Source: SZUA-254 sp031379665
Lineage (GTDB): Bacteria; Bacteroidota; Ignavibacteria; UBA10030; SZUA-254
NCBI GenBank assembly: GCA_031379665.1
Contig: JANNFI010000120.1
Span: 47,599-111,598, forward strand
Direction of reading: 5' to 3'
Length of the DNA stretch: 64,000 nt
Shown: in pieces, positions 42,698 to 51,419 of the stretch
Position numbering within the stretch: position 1 is the stretch's first letter
Layout: every line of letters begins with the position of its first letter
The notes under the pieces: model-generated
What the model saw: the letters and a program-made list of their open reading frames with translations, nothing else
Databases searched by the model: none
What the model was told of the DNA's origin: nothing
Position numbers and translations under genes: made by a program

Positions 42698-44352
42698 CGC
42701 GCCGGGCGGCGATCTCGACGGGAATCCTGGCGGCGGCGCTCCTCCTGCCGCAACAGCCGGCCAGACCGGGCAATTCGGCGGACCCCCGGCCATACGACGT
42801 CCTGAGCTACGAACTGAACATCACCCTCATCCCCGAGTCCAAATCGCTCGCCGGCTTCAACCAGGTCACGCTCTCCGCGACCGCGGCGTTGACCGCCGTG
42901 CGTTTCGACGCCGCGTCGACGACCCTCCGGATCGATTCCGTGACCATCGGCCTCCGCAAGCTTGCCTTCGCTCACGCGGCGAACGTCATCGACGTGACGC
43001 TGCCGTCGACGCTCCGCCCCTCGGAAACCCTGACGCTCACCATCCATTTTCACGGCACGTCGGCGTTCGACGGCAGGTACGAGGGCGGGGGCATCCTCTT
43101 TACGAGGACCGGCACCGGCTACTCGGTCGCCACAATCAGCCAGCCGAATTTCGCGCGACAGTGGTGGCCCTGCAACGATCGTCCGGCGGACAAGGCCTAT
43201 TTCACGCTCCGATGTTCAGTCCCGCCGGGGATGACGGTCGTCTCGAACGGCAGACTGATATCGAAAAAGGAACGCCCCGACCGGCACGTCTTCGAATGGG
43301 CGACGAAGACGCCGATCGCCACGTACCTCGTGTTCCTGGGAGCGTCGGACTACCTGGTCACAAGGGATACGCTCGCGTTGCCGGACGGGACCACCCTCGA
43401 CCTGGCGTGGTACGTCTTCCCGGAGGACTCCGCGCGCGCGGCAGAGGATTTCCGGAATACGAAGGCGATCCTCACCTGGTTCTCGGAGAATTTCGCCCCC
43501 TACCCCTTCCCCGGCGAACAGTTCGCCGTTGCGGAGGTCGACGGCCATCTCACGATGGAGAACCAGACGGTGGTGGCCATCGAGAAGGAGCTGATCACCG
43601 GCGATCGCCGGAATGAGAATACCTTCGTCCACGAAATCTCACACCAGTGGTGGGGAAACCTCGTGACCCCCTCGGACTGGCGGCACACCTGGCTCAACGA
43701 GGGTTTCGCCACCTTCTCGGAGGCGCTCTACGTCGAATCGCGAAAGGGTCCGGCCGCGTACCGGGAATTCATCGATGTGCTGATGGACCAACCGCCCGGA
43801 TTTTACGCCGGATCGGTCATCGGCCGTGACGAGGATGCTTTCTGGGATTCGTTCGGCCCCGCGGTCTACTACAAGGGCGCCCTGGCGCTCCATATGCTCC
43901 GGCGGATGATGGGGGACGAGGCATTCTTCTCCGTCCTCCGATCATACCTCGCCGACCCACGCTTCGCCTACGGCAACGCCACGACTGATGACTTCCGCAG
44001 GGTCTGCGAGGGCCGGTACGGCGCAGATCTCGGCTGGTTCTTCGACCAGTGGATCTACGCGTCGAGGCATTCGATTGACCGGCCGGGAATCGCGTACGGG
44101 TGGGAGGAACAGGCCGCCGATTCAGGATACACGCTCCGCCTCGCGGTTCGCCAGATGCCTGCTGCCGGTCCCGCCTGGAGGCTGCCCTTCAGGGTCCGGG
44201 TCCACGGCGGAGGGGAATTCGGGGAGTTCGGCGTCATCGATTCGATGATCAACCAGGAATTCGTTTTTCGCCGTACCGTACCGACCGATTCGGTCGTGGT
44301 CGACCCGGAGCGGGACCTCTTCATGACGGTCCAGAGGGGGTTGTCGGAATGA
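42694..44352 (+). CDS. M1 family aminopeptidase, exported
   Basis: The 552-residue protein has a signal peptide (AAISTGILAAALLLPQQPARP) and the M1 core. The amino-end-binding motif is HLTMENQT (GxMEN form), and the zinc site is VHEISHQWWGN (H313, E314, H317) with the third ligand E336 in LNEGFATFSEAL. An M1-type beta domain is N-terminal and the alpha-helical C-terminal domain is short, so this is a compact family member. It is wedged between two 3-hydroxyacyl-CoA dehydrogenase-type genes with four-base overlaps on both sides, an odd setting for a peptidase. It is clearly different from the M1-like protein at 25743-27881, which lacks the MEN motif. Confidence 0.92.
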   Translation: MTRRAAISTGILAAALLLPQQPARPGNSADPRPYDVLSYELNITLIPESKSLAGFNQVTLSATAALTAVRFDAASTTLRIDSVTIGLRKLAFAHAANVIDVTLPSTLRPSETLTLTIHFHGTSAFDGRYEGGGILFTRTGTGYSVATISQPNFARQWWPCNDRPADKAYFTLRCSVPPGMTVVSNGRLISKKERPDRHVFEWATKTPIATYLVFLGASDYLVTRDTLALPDGTTLDLAWYVFPEDSARAAEDFRNTKAILTWFSENFAPYPFPGEQFAVAEVDGHLTMENQTVVAIEKELITGDRRNENTFVHEISHQWWGNLVTPSDWRHTWLNEGFATFSEALYVESRKGPAAYREFIDVLMDQPPGFYAGSVIGRDEDAFWDSFGPAVYYKGALALHMLRRMMGDEAFFSVLRSYLADPRFAYGNATTDDFRRVCEGRYGADLGWFFDQWIYASRHSIDRPGIAYGWEEQAADSGYTLRLAVRQMPAAGPAWRLPFRVRVHGGGEFGEFGVIDSMINQEFVFRRTVPTDSVVVDPERDLFMTVQRGLSE

Positions 44353-45104
44353 CGACACACCGGGAGAGGGGAAAATCCGTCTACGTCACCGGCGAAACAG
44401 AACTTGTCCGGGAATTCGGCACCCGCTGCGCGGCCTCCGGGTTTGCCGTCGTCTGTGCGCCGGGGCAGAAGGGGGCCCCGCCGCTCCCGCCCGGCTTCAG
44501 GAAGTCAGCCGCCGTACCCGGCAGTGTCATGCTCGCGGTGGAGCTGACCAACACCGACCCCGCGCGCAAGCGGAAAAATCTCTCGATGCTCGACGCCTCG
44601 CTCCCGGCCCGCGTCCCGATCCTCACTTCGGCGGTCACGGTGACCGCGGGCGAACAGGCATCCTGGATCCAGCGGCCGTCGAGGCTCGTCGGGTTCGGCG
44701 CGTTCCCGACCCTGCTCGGCGGAGCCCTCGTCGAAGTGAGCGTACCGGCCGCCACCGATCAGGCGGCGCTCGACCTGACACGACAATTCTTCGGGAAGAT
44801 CGGGATGGAACCGTCCGTCGTGCAGGACAGGGCCGGTCTGGTGATGCCACGGATCCTCTGCACGCTTATCAATGAAGCGTTTTTCGCCCTGACGGAAAAC
44901 GTGGCCAACCCCAGGGACATCGACACCGCGATGAAATTGGGGACGAACTACCCCAGAGGGCCAGTCGAATGGGCGAATCTCATTGGAATTAGGCAGGTGG
45001 TCTCCGTCCTGGAGGCCCTCCGTCGCGAGACTGGCGAGGAACGATATCGCCTCGCACCATTGTTACAACAGATGTCCCGCGATCCAGGAACGTGGATAAA
45101 ATGA
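44349..45104 (+). CDS. 3-hydroxyacyl-CoA dehydrogenase-like protein with degenerate NAD domain
   Basis: The 251-residue protein starts at ATG 44349, overlapping the M1 stop by four bases. Residues about 155-251 match the C-terminal 3HCDH domain (VMPRILCTLINEAFFALTEN, AMKLGTNYPRGPVEWANLIG). The N-terminal part (8-150) has the layout of a Rossmann domain but no GxGxxG (it begins VYVTGETELVREFG) and no recognisable catalytic HFFNP histidine. It may be a non-catalytic partner of the dehydrogenase two genes upstream or a binding subunit; this is inference. The frame is open upstream within the M1 gene, but that part is antisensible noise without family match. Confidence 0.75.
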   Translation: MTTHRERGKSVYVTGETELVREFGTRCAASGFAVVCAPGQKGAPPLPPGFRKSAAVPGSVMLAVELTNTDPARKRKNLSMLDASLPARVPILTSAVTVTAGEQASWIQRPSRLVGFGAFPTLLGGALVEVSVPAATDQAALDLTRQFFGKIGMEPSVVQDRAGLVMPRILCTLINEAFFALTENVANPRDIDTAMKLGTNYPRGPVEWANLIGIRQVVSVLEALRRETGEERYRLAPLLQQMSRDPGTWIK

Positions 45105-45169
45105 AAATAAATCGCTATTTTGTCAAACAGATTCCCCCACGCTCAGGCATCCACATCAAGGAGTTTTCG

Positions 45170-45859
45170 ATGAAGATTCGATATTCGATCGTTACCCTGT
45201 TCCTGTTCCTTCCGGCCCTGGCGGCTTTCGCCCAGCCGAAAATCGAGGTGGTCAGCGGCTCTTCCATCGAGATGGGGAGCGTCTACGCGGGCGAGGTCGT
45301 GCAGAAGCTGGCCGTCGTCAGGAACATCGGCACCGACACCCTCGTGATCTCGGATGTCAAGGCCCAGTGCGGTTGCACCGCCACGCTGATGTCGGACAAG
45401 ATCCTCGCGCCGAACGACACCGGGGCGCTTTCGATCTCGTTCAACACCGCGGGCCGAAGCGGACACCAGAGCAAACAGGTGTACGTGATGTCGAACGACC
45501 CGCAAAACCCGAAACTGACGATCTCCTTCTCCGCGGATGTGATGAGCGTCCTCGACATCAACCCGAAGGTACTCGCGTTCGACAAGTCGAAGATCGACTC
45601 CACCTACACGCAAACCATCACGATCTCCAACCCCTCGCAAACCGAGGCGGTGAACATCCTCGACGTGAAGTCCGACCTCCCGGCGATCAAGACCTCGCTG
45701 ATGAAGAACAAGCTCGCGCCCGGCGAACAGACGCAGCTGCAGGTCTCCATCACGCCGACGAAATCCGGCACGATGAACGGGAAGATCGAACTGATGACCG
45801 ACCACAAGCGTCAACAAAAATTCGACATCGGGGTCTTCGCGTTCGTCAGCAAGAAGTAG
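45170..45859 (+). CDS. DUF1573 domain protein, exported (first of a pair)
   Basis: The 229-residue protein starts at ATG 45170 behind a good AAGGAG site, with a signal peptide (SIVTLFLFLPALAAFAQ). The DUF1573 segment contains the conserved CGCTA (VKAQCGCTATLMSD) after a beta-sandwich start (KLAVVRNIGTDTLVISDV) and the FNTAGRSGHQSKQVYVMSND region. DUF1573 domains are ASH/MSP-like immunoglobulin folds common in secreted FCB proteins; their role is not known. A second similar strand set follows (NPSQTEAVNILDVKSDLP). The next gene, one base after the stop, is a paralogue. A weak TATTTT box lies at 45116. Confidence 0.88.
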   Translation: MKIRYSIVTLFLFLPALAAFAQPKIEVVSGSSIEMGSVYAGEVVQKLAVVRNIGTDTLVISDVKAQCGCTATLMSDKILAPNDTGALSISFNTAGRSGHQSKQVYVMSNDPQNPKLTISFSADVMSVLDINPKVLAFDKSKIDSTYTQTITISNPSQTEAVNILDVKSDLPAIKTSLMKNKLAPGEQTQLQVSITPTKSGTMNGKIELMTDHKRQQKFDIGVFAFVSKK

Positions 45860-45860
45860 C

Positions 45861-46595
45861 GTGGCCGCGACGACGATCGTCCGCCTGGCGGCGCTGACCG
45901 TCCTCGCCTCCTTTTTCTTCGGCATCCCGGGCATCTCGACGGGACAACCGAAATTCGGAATCGAGGGCGGCAAGGCCTTCGACTTCGGGAACCTCTACAC
46001 CGTATCACCGGTCGTTCGGGAGTTGCGCATCACGAACAAAGGGGACGACACCCTCCGCATCACCGACGTATCGGGTTCATGCGGATGCACCGGAACCCTC
46101 CTCTCCGACAGCGACATCCCCCCGGGGGGAAGCGGGATGCTGAAAATCACGTTTGATCCCGCGAAGTTCCGGGACAAGGTCGAGAAGGTCGTCTCGATGA
46201 AGACGAACGACCCGTCCGACGCCAATCCTCACGTTTCCTTCAGCGCGAATGTCGTCCACATCCTCGACCTCGACCAGACCCACCTCGTCTTTTCCACGCT
46301 GCAGGACTCAGCCGTGACGACGGTCGTGACGATCCGGAACCTCTCGAAGGGCCGGGTCACGATCACAGGAACCACGAGCTCGTCCCCCGAAGTCGTGGTG
46401 GAACTCTCCGGGGGGGTACTCGAACCCGGCGGTGAGGCCTCCATCCTCTGCAGGGTGAAGCCGACCAGGCCAGGGATCCTTCGGGGGGATATTTCCCTCT
46501 CCACCGACCATCCCCTGATTCCCACCGTGGGGCTCCGTTTTTTTGCCTACGCCAAGCCCCCACGGGCACCCTCCCCCGGCGCCTCCGGAAAATGA
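45861..46595 (+). CDS. DUF1573 domain protein, exported (second of a pair)
   Basis: The 244-residue protein starts at GTG 45861, one base after the preceding stop, with a signal peptide (ALTVLASFFFGIPGISTG). It shares the layout of its neighbour: FGNLYTVSPVVRELRITNKGDDTLRITDV-type strands (split here to key residues), the cysteine motif SCGCTGTLLSD, and a second beta-sandwich. Identity to the first copy looks moderate, so the duplication is old. The C-terminus is Pro/Ser-rich. Function is unknown; a surface or periplasmic role is likely from the signal peptide. Confidence 0.86.
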   Translation: MAATTIVRLAALTVLASFFFGIPGISTGQPKFGIEGGKAFDFGNLYTVSPVVRELRITNKGDDTLRITDVSGSCGCTGTLLSDSDIPPGGSGMLKITFDPAKFRDKVEKVVSMKTNDPSDANPHVSFSANVVHILDLDQTHLVFSTLQDSAVTTVVTIRNLSKGRVTITGTTSSSPEVVVELSGGVLEPGGEASILCRVKPTRPGILRGDISLSTDHPLIPTVGLRFFAYAKPPRAPSPGASGK

Positions 46596-46638
46596 CCATC
46601 GGGGCCCCTTCAACCGGGCCACCTGCGTCACCGACGGA

Positions 46639-46667
46639 TTGTTTTTCGACGCGGATTCCCTTATTAT
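46639..46667 (+). promoter_or_regulatory. Predicted promoter for the thiolase gene
   Basis: TTGTTT (46639-46644), 17 bases, TATTAT (46662-46667), 27 bases before the ATG at 46695. Confidence 0.55.
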
Positions 46668-46694
46668 TCACCTTTCGTAAACCCGACACCATTC

Positions 46695-47906
46695 ATGGCC
46701 CGGACGGAAGCATATATCATCGAAGCGGTCAGGACGCCGATCGGCAGGTACGGCGGCGCCCTTCGCGACGTGCGGCCCGACGACCTGAGCGCTTCCGTGA
46801 TGAAGGAAGCAGTCAGGAAGTCTGGGATCGATCCGGCCCTGATCGATGATGTCCTTTGGGGGTGCGCTAACCAGGCCGGGGAGGACAACCGAAACGTTTC
46901 CCGGATTGCGGCCCTCCTTGCCGGCCTGCCTGACTCGGTGCCGGGAACGACGCTGAACCGGCTCTGCGGATCGGGAATGGATGCCGTCCATTTTGCCGCC
47001 CGCGGGATCTGGGCCGGCGATTACCGTGCCGTCCTGGCCGGGGGGGTCGAATGCATGAGCCGGGCCCCCTATTCCGTTCCGAAAAACCAGAGTGGCGCCT
47101 TCGGCAACCTGACCGCGTTCGATACTGCCCTCGGGTGGAGGTACCCCAACCCGGCGCTTCAGGCCCGGATTCCCCTCGAATCGATGGGTGAAACCGCCGA
47201 AAACGTCGCCGAAAAATTTTCCATCCCGCGAGAGGCCCAGGACGCGTTCGCCGTCGAAAGTCACCGGCGAGCGGTGGCCGCCCGGGAGCGGTTCCGTCAG
47301 GAGATATTCCCGGTGCAGATTCCCGGGAGGAAAGGAACTACCCTGACCGTGGTGACCGACGAAGGGCCGAGGGAAGATACGTCGGTGGAAAAACTCGCCG
47401 CCCTCCCCCCCGTCTTCAGGAAAGGCGGCAGCGTCACCGCCGGGAACTCATCCTCCCTCAATGACGGCGCCGCGGCGCTCGTGATCGTGGGTGAGGACAC
47501 GCTGAAGTCCCTGGGCTCGCGGCCGCTGGCGCGGATCGTTTCGACCGGGATCGCGGGTGTCGATCCCCGCTTCATGGGAATGGGCCCGGTCCCAGCGACG
47601 GAAATGGCGTTGAAGAAGGCAGGGCTCAGGCTCGGCGACATCGGCCTCGTCGAACTCAACGAGGCCTTCGCCGCCCAGGCGCTCGCGGTGATCGCGCAGC
47701 TGAAGGCCGACCCCGCATTGATCAACGTCAACGGCGGGGCGATCGCGCTCGGGCACCCCCTCGGATCGAGCGGCGCCAGGATCCTGACGACCCTCGTCCA
47801 CGAGATGGCGAGGAGGAACACGCGGTACGGACTCGCCACGATGTGCATCGGCGTCGGGCAGGGCATCGCCACCGTCATCGAGAACGTTCAACATCACCAG
47901 CATTGA
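46695..47906 (+). CDS. Acetyl-CoA acyltransferase (thiolase), PaaJ/PcaF-like
   Basis: The 403-residue degradative thiolase cleaves 3-oxoacyl-CoA with CoA. The nucleophile is C91 in NRLCGSGMDAV, and the other catalytic residues are H354 (IALGHPLGSSGAR) and C384 (ATMCIGVGQG). The segment WGCANQAGEDNRNVSRIAAL is typical of 3-oxoadipyl-CoA thiolases (PaaJ, PcaF) rather than acetoacetyl-CoA thiolase. Together with the PaaG-like and 3-hydroxyacyl-CoA dehydrogenase genes nearby this supports aromatic or fatty acyl-CoA degradation. It has its own promoter, and the small membrane protein gene follows 13 bases after the stop. Confidence 0.93.
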   Translation: MARTEAYIIEAVRTPIGRYGGALRDVRPDDLSASVMKEAVRKSGIDPALIDDVLWGCANQAGEDNRNVSRIAALLAGLPDSVPGTTLNRLCGSGMDAVHFAARGIWAGDYRAVLAGGVECMSRAPYSVPKNQSGAFGNLTAFDTALGWRYPNPALQARIPLESMGETAENVAEKFSIPREAQDAFAVESHRRAVAARERFRQEIFPVQIPGRKGTTLTVVTDEGPREDTSVEKLAALPPVFRKGGSVTAGNSSSLNDGAAALVIVGEDTLKSLGSRPLARIVSTGIAGVDPRFMGMGPVPATEMALKKAGLRLGDIGLVELNEAFAAQALAVIAQLKADPALINVNGGAIALGHPLGSSGARILTTLVHEMARRNTRYGLATMCIGVGQGIATVIENVQHHQH

Positions 47907-47919
47907 AAGGCCTGAACAG

Positions 47920-48297
47920 ATGAAATCATCCATCCATCCCGTCCCCATGCTCTTCTTCCTCTCGGTGGTGGCCCTGATTCTCGCCTACCAGATCTTCCTG
48001 TATCAGGGGGCGTTCCTCTTTCTGGCCTCGACTGTCGTCTTCGCCGCTACGATCGGCTGGTTCATCGGCCGGCGCTGGCGGGTCTACCCCTGGCAAATCG
48101 GTCTCCTCGGCGCAATCCCGGCGGTCATGTTCATCCTCTGGAGGTTCTACACTCAGGAAACGGCGGAAGACGCGGCGGACAACATCTCCCTGTTCATCTT
48201 TCACCCGCTCCTCGTCGCCATCACCGGCCATTTCGGCGGGCTCATCGGACGGTGGCAGGCGTTAAAAGCTAAGGCGAGCGGGAAGGGCGCGGTATAG
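47920..48297 (+). CDS. Small multi-pass membrane protein, unknown function
   Basis: The 125-residue protein has four hydrophobic segments: about 9-27 (MLFFLSVVALILAYQIFLY), 29-50 (AFLFLASTVVFAATIGWFI), 57-75 (WQIGLLGAIPAVMFILWRF) and 89-108 (LFIFHPLLVAITGHFGGLIG). An acidic loop (TQETAEDAADN) separates the last two and a basic tail (KAKASGKGA) ends it. I recognise no family. GAAAGG precedes the ATG and the thiolase ends 13 bases upstream, so it is probably co-transcribed with it. The 62-base gap that follows has a small GCCGC/GCGGC hairpin (48317-48331) without a T-run. Confidence 0.72.
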   Translation: MKSSIHPVPMLFFLSVVALILAYQIFLYQGAFLFLASTVVFAATIGWFIGRRWRVYPWQIGLLGAIPAVMFILWRFYTQETAEDAADNISLFIFHPLLVAITGHFGGLIGRWQALKAKASGKGAV

Positions 48298-48359
48298 AAC
48301 CACGGGCCGGTGTCGCGCCGCCACGTGCGGCAACGGTCACACCATCATCGCAGGCCACC

Positions 48360-49871
48360 ATGGAACAACGACCTCCGGGAGGGGATCGTACAATCCCCAT
48401 CCTGATTGATCCCGAAGAATTCCGGAAGATCGGACACGAATGCATCGACATGATTGCCTCGTACCTCGCCGGGATCGCATCCCGCCCCGTGACGAGGGGC
48501 CATAAACCCTCTGAAGTCCGGCGGCTGGTCGGCGACGGGCCGCTCCCCGACGGCCCGACGGCCCCCGGGGACGTCGTCCGCGACATCGCCGGCACCCTCA
48601 TCGAGCACTCCCTCCACATCGGACACCCGCGGTACCACGGCTACATCACCGGGTCGCCATCCCCGATCGGGGCGCTGGCCGATCTGATCGCCGCGTCGGT
48701 GAATCCGAACGTCGGCGCGTTCGCCCTCGCTCCGGTGGCGACGGTTGTGGAGGAACAGGTGATCAGGTGGATCGCGGAGTTGATCGGTTATCCCCCGGAC
48801 TGCGGTGGGATACTTGTGACAGGGGGGAATATGGCAAACATCGTCTGTTTCCTGGCCGCGAGACGGGCCGGGACTACGGGCGACGTGCGCCGGCACGGCC
48901 TCGGACTGGCCGGAACGAGGCTCAGGATCTACGCCTCCTCCGAGGCGCACACCTGGATCGAGAAGGCGGCCGACATCTCGGGGCTGGGCACCGACAGCAT
49001 CCGCAAGATCCCGTGCGACGCCCATCAGCGGATGGACGTGGCTGAGCTCGAGCGACGGATCGGGGAGGACCGCGCCGCCGGCGACGTTCCCCTGATGATC
49101 GTCGGTACAGCGGGGACGGTCGCGACCGGGGCGGTCGACCCGCTCGGCGCGTTATCGGCCCTCGCGAAGAAGTACGATATTTGGTTTCACGTCGACGGAG
49201 CCTATGGTGCGTTCGCCGCCGCGCTTCCGGAAGCATCCGACGATCTGCGAGCGCTTTCCCTCGCCGACTCCGTCGCCGTCGACCCGCACAAATGGCTCTA
49301 CGCCCCCCTCGACTGCGGGTGCGCGCTCGTTCGCGACCGCGGCCTGTTGAGGGACACCTTCCATTACGATCCGTCGTATTACCGGTTCTCGGGCGACCCG
49401 GGAGACAATCCCACGAATTACCTCGAGTACGGTCCTCAGAATTCGCGGGGGTTCCGCGCCCTCAAGGTCTGGATGGGAATGAAACAGGCGGGCAGGAGCG
49501 GGATTACCCGGATGATCGGTGACGACATCGCCCTCGCGGACCGGTTGTACGCCGTGCTCACGACGCACACGGAGTTCGAGACGTGCACGAAATCACTCAG
49601 CATTGTGACGTTCCGGTACGTCCCGCCGGGATATGGGAACGACGCTGCGACCGCCGGGGAATACCTGAACACTCTGAACTCGGAGCTCCTCGGGAAGCTC
49701 CAGGCCGGGGGGGAAGTCTTCGTGTCCAACGCGGTCGTCGACGGAAAGACCCTTCTGCGCGCGTGTATCGTGAATTTCAGGACCACCCGGGCCGACATCG
49801 ACGCCCTCCCGGAGATCATCGCCAGGTACGGCCGGTCGGTCCACGCCGCCCGGGGGGCTCCCGCCCATTGA
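48360..49871 (+). CDS. Group II PLP-dependent decarboxylase (amino acid decarboxylase family)
   Basis: The 503-residue enzyme belongs to the aromatic-L-amino-acid/glutamate decarboxylase group. The PLP lysine is K311 in SVAVDPHKWLYAPLDCG; HVDGAYGAFAA supplies the Asp that contacts the PLP ring nitrogen, and VTGGNMANIVCFLAAR binds the cofactor phosphate. The N-terminus (IDMIASYLAGI, HIGHPRYHGYITGSPSP) is typical of aromatic amino acid or tyrosine decarboxylases, but substrate cannot be fixed. It shares only the fold and core motifs with the second decarboxylase at 61048-62499. Confidence 0.9.
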   Translation: MEQRPPGGDRTIPILIDPEEFRKIGHECIDMIASYLAGIASRPVTRGHKPSEVRRLVGDGPLPDGPTAPGDVVRDIAGTLIEHSLHIGHPRYHGYITGSPSPIGALADLIAASVNPNVGAFALAPVATVVEEQVIRWIAELIGYPPDCGGILVTGGNMANIVCFLAARRAGTTGDVRRHGLGLAGTRLRIYASSEAHTWIEKAADISGLGTDSIRKIPCDAHQRMDVAELERRIGEDRAAGDVPLMIVGTAGTVATGAVDPLGALSALAKKYDIWFHVDGAYGAFAAALPEASDDLRALSLADSVAVDPHKWLYAPLDCGCALVRDRGLLRDTFHYDPSYYRFSGDPGDNPTNYLEYGPQNSRGFRALKVWMGMKQAGRSGITRMIGDDIALADRLYAVLTTHTEFETCTKSLSIVTFRYVPPGYGNDAATAGEYLNTLNSELLGKLQAGGEVFVSNAVVDGKTLLRACIVNFRTTRADIDALPEIIARYGRSVHAARGAPAH

Positions 49872-49896
49872 CACCGCGCGGCGAATATCGTATCAT
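49868..49896 (+). promoter_or_regulatory. Predicted strong promoter for the CBS-domain gene
   Basis: TTGACA (49868-49873), 17 bases, TATCAT (49891-49896). The -35 box overlaps the stop of the decarboxylase gene. A GGCCCG-ACCG-CGGGCC hairpin lies just downstream in the leader (about 49904-49919), before a CCGGAGG ribosome site. Confidence 0.65.
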
Positions 49897-49953
49897 TGAT
49901 CGTGGCCCGACCGCGGGCCCGCTGTTCACGACCACACCACCCGGAGGTACGCG

Positions 49954-50388
49954 ATGAGGACTGTTCATCACATTCTGCAGGGGAAGGGAAACGACGTCTG
50001 GTCGGTCCCTCCCGGTTCAACGGTGTTCGAAGCGCTCGGACTGATGGCGGCGAAGAACATCGGCGCCGTGACGGTTCTCGAGGACGGGACACTCGTCGGG
50101 ATCTTTTCGGAACGGGATTACGCCAGGAAGGTGATACTGAAGGGTAAGTCATCCAGGGAATTGAGCGTTCGGGAGGTGATGACCTCGCCGGTGCTGGCGG
50201 TCGCACCGGGCGCCTCCATCGAGGAGTGCATGAAACTGATGACCGAGAAGCACATCCGCCACCTCCCGGTGATCTCCGAGGGGAAACTCGGAGGGATCAT
50301 CTCCATCGGGGACGTGGTCAAGGAGATCATCGCCGACCAGCGCTCGACCATCGACCACCTGAGCGGGTACATCACGGGAAAGATCTGA
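49954..50388 (+). CDS. CBS-domain pair protein
   Basis: The 144-residue protein consists of two CBS domains in tandem: VFEALGLMAAKNIGAVTVLE with GIFSERDYARKVIL, and SIEECMKLMTEKHIRHLPVI with GIISIGDVVKEIIADQ. Such stand-alone Bateman modules bind adenine nucleotides and regulate partner proteins or act as energy sensors; homologues of this length are often induced in stress or stationary phase. A strong ribosome site (CGGAGG) and the best -35 box in the window suggest high expression. It is convergent with yraN. The partner is not evident. Confidence 0.93.
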   Translation: MRTVHHILQGKGNDVWSVPPGSTVFEALGLMAAKNIGAVTVLEDGTLVGIFSERDYARKVILKGKSSRELSVREVMTSPVLAVAPGASIEECMKLMTEKHIRHLPVISEGKLGGIISIGDVVKEIIADQRSTIDHLSGYITGKI

Positions 50389-50390
50389 GG

Positions 50391-50433
50391 GGAGGCAGCA
50401 CGCCGCACGGCCCGTCGCAGCGACGGCGCCTCC
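50391..50433. terminator. Two-level inverted repeat between convergent genes
   Basis: An outer stem GGAGGC (50391-50396)/GCCTCC (50428-50433) encloses an inner hairpin CCGTCG-CAG-CGACGG (50412-50426). It fills the 51 bases between the convergent CBS and yraN genes, so a bidirectional terminator is plausible; no T-run is seen. Confidence 0.4.
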
Positions 50434-50439
50434 AGGGCA

Positions 50440-50790
50440 TCAGGAGAAAATGTCTTCAGTATGCCTCACCGTCGCCCGGTCCCCGCTGAACACGACCGCC
50501 ACCACGTCGAACCGGCAGTCGCAGTCGCCGATCCTCCTCCCGGACAGATACGCCGACGCCACCCTCCTGATCCTCCTGATTTTTTCGCGGTTCACCGCCT
50601 CCTCCGGTTCACCGTAGCGGTCGGAACTCCTCGTCTTCACCTCGACGAACACCAGCGTTCCTCCCTTCCGGACGATGAGGTCGATCTCGCTACGCCCGAA
50701 CCGAAAATTCCTGTGGAGTATTTCGTAGCCCTCGCCGCGGAGGTATTCGGCCGCCGCCGCTTCTCCCCTGTCCCCCAGGACGCCCGTCAC
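50440..50790 (-). CDS. yraN: YraN family (UPF0102) putative endonuclease
   Basis: The 116-residue protein has the restriction-endonuclease-like core of UPF0102: RNFRFGRSEIDLIVRKG and TLVFVEVKTRSS give the D...ExK catalytic pattern, followed by NREKIRRIRRVA. The family is conserved but its role is poorly defined; it usually sits next to rnhB, as here. The GTG start overlaps the rnhB stop (GTGA). It is the last gene of the long minus-strand operon. Confidence 0.93.
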   Translation of the reverse strand: MTGVLGDRGEAAAAEYLRGEGYEILHRNFRFGRSEIDLIVRKGGTLVFVEVKTRSSDRYGEPEEAVNREKIRRIRRVASAYLSGRRIGDCDCRFDVVAVVFSGDRATVRHTEDIFS

Positions 50791-51404
50791 CGGTGAACGT
50801 CCTCCCGGGACGGCAGCCGGAAACTCATCCGGTGGATCGGACAGGGCCCCAGCCTCCTGATCGCCTCCATGTGGGCGGCGGTCCCGTACCCCTTGTGGCG
50901 CCCGAAACCGTAACCGGGGTAGATCCGTTCATATTCCTGCATGATCCGGTCCCTTGTGACCTTGGCGATGATCGAGGCGGCTGCGACTGAGAAGCAGCGT
51001 GCGTCGCCGTCGATGATCGGCGTGTTTGGAATGACTGGGTGCGAGAACCTGGGCCCGTCGACGAGCAGGTGGCCGGGCGGTTGTTTCAGGACGGCCACGG
51101 CGTCGTGCATCGCCTTGATGGTGGCCCGGTGGATATTGATCTCGTCGATCTCAGTGTGGGAGACGATCCCCACGCCGACATCGAGGGCGCACCGCTCGAT
51201 GACGCCGTAGAGGCGCTCCCGCTCCGGCGCGTCGAGGAGTTTCGAATCGTCAACCCCATGGATCCAGACCTCCTCCGGGAAGACGACCGCGGCCGCCACC
51301 ACGGGCCCGGCCAGCGGCCCGCGGCCCGCTTCGTCGATGCCCGCCACCCTTTGTATTCCCGCCGACCAGCAGACCCGTTCGAATCCGCATTCGAGATCTT
51401 TCAC
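50787..51404 (-). CDS. rnhB: Ribonuclease HII
   Basis: RNase HII cuts the RNA strand of RNA-DNA hybrids and single ribonucleotides in DNA. The 205-residue protein has the active-site motif GIDEAGRGPLAGPVVAAA with Asp and Glu, the third acidic residue near HLLVDGPRF, the fourth in SIIAKVTRDRIM, and the KGYGTAAHMEAI C-terminal element. The start is a GTG at 51404, 15 bases after the BamA-like gene. It overlaps yraN by four bases. Confidence 0.96.
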   Translation of the reverse strand: MKDLECGFERVCWSAGIQRVAGIDEAGRGPLAGPVVAAAVVFPEEVWIHGVDDSKLLDAPERERLYGVIERCALDVGVGIVSHTEIDEINIHRATIKAMHDAVAVLKQPPGHLLVDGPRFSHPVIPNTPIIDGDARCFSVAAASIIAKVTRDRIMQEYERIYPGYGFGRHKGYGTAAHMEAIRRLGPCPIHRMSFRLPSREDVHR

Positions 51405-51419
51405 GCGCCTCCCGCAGGT

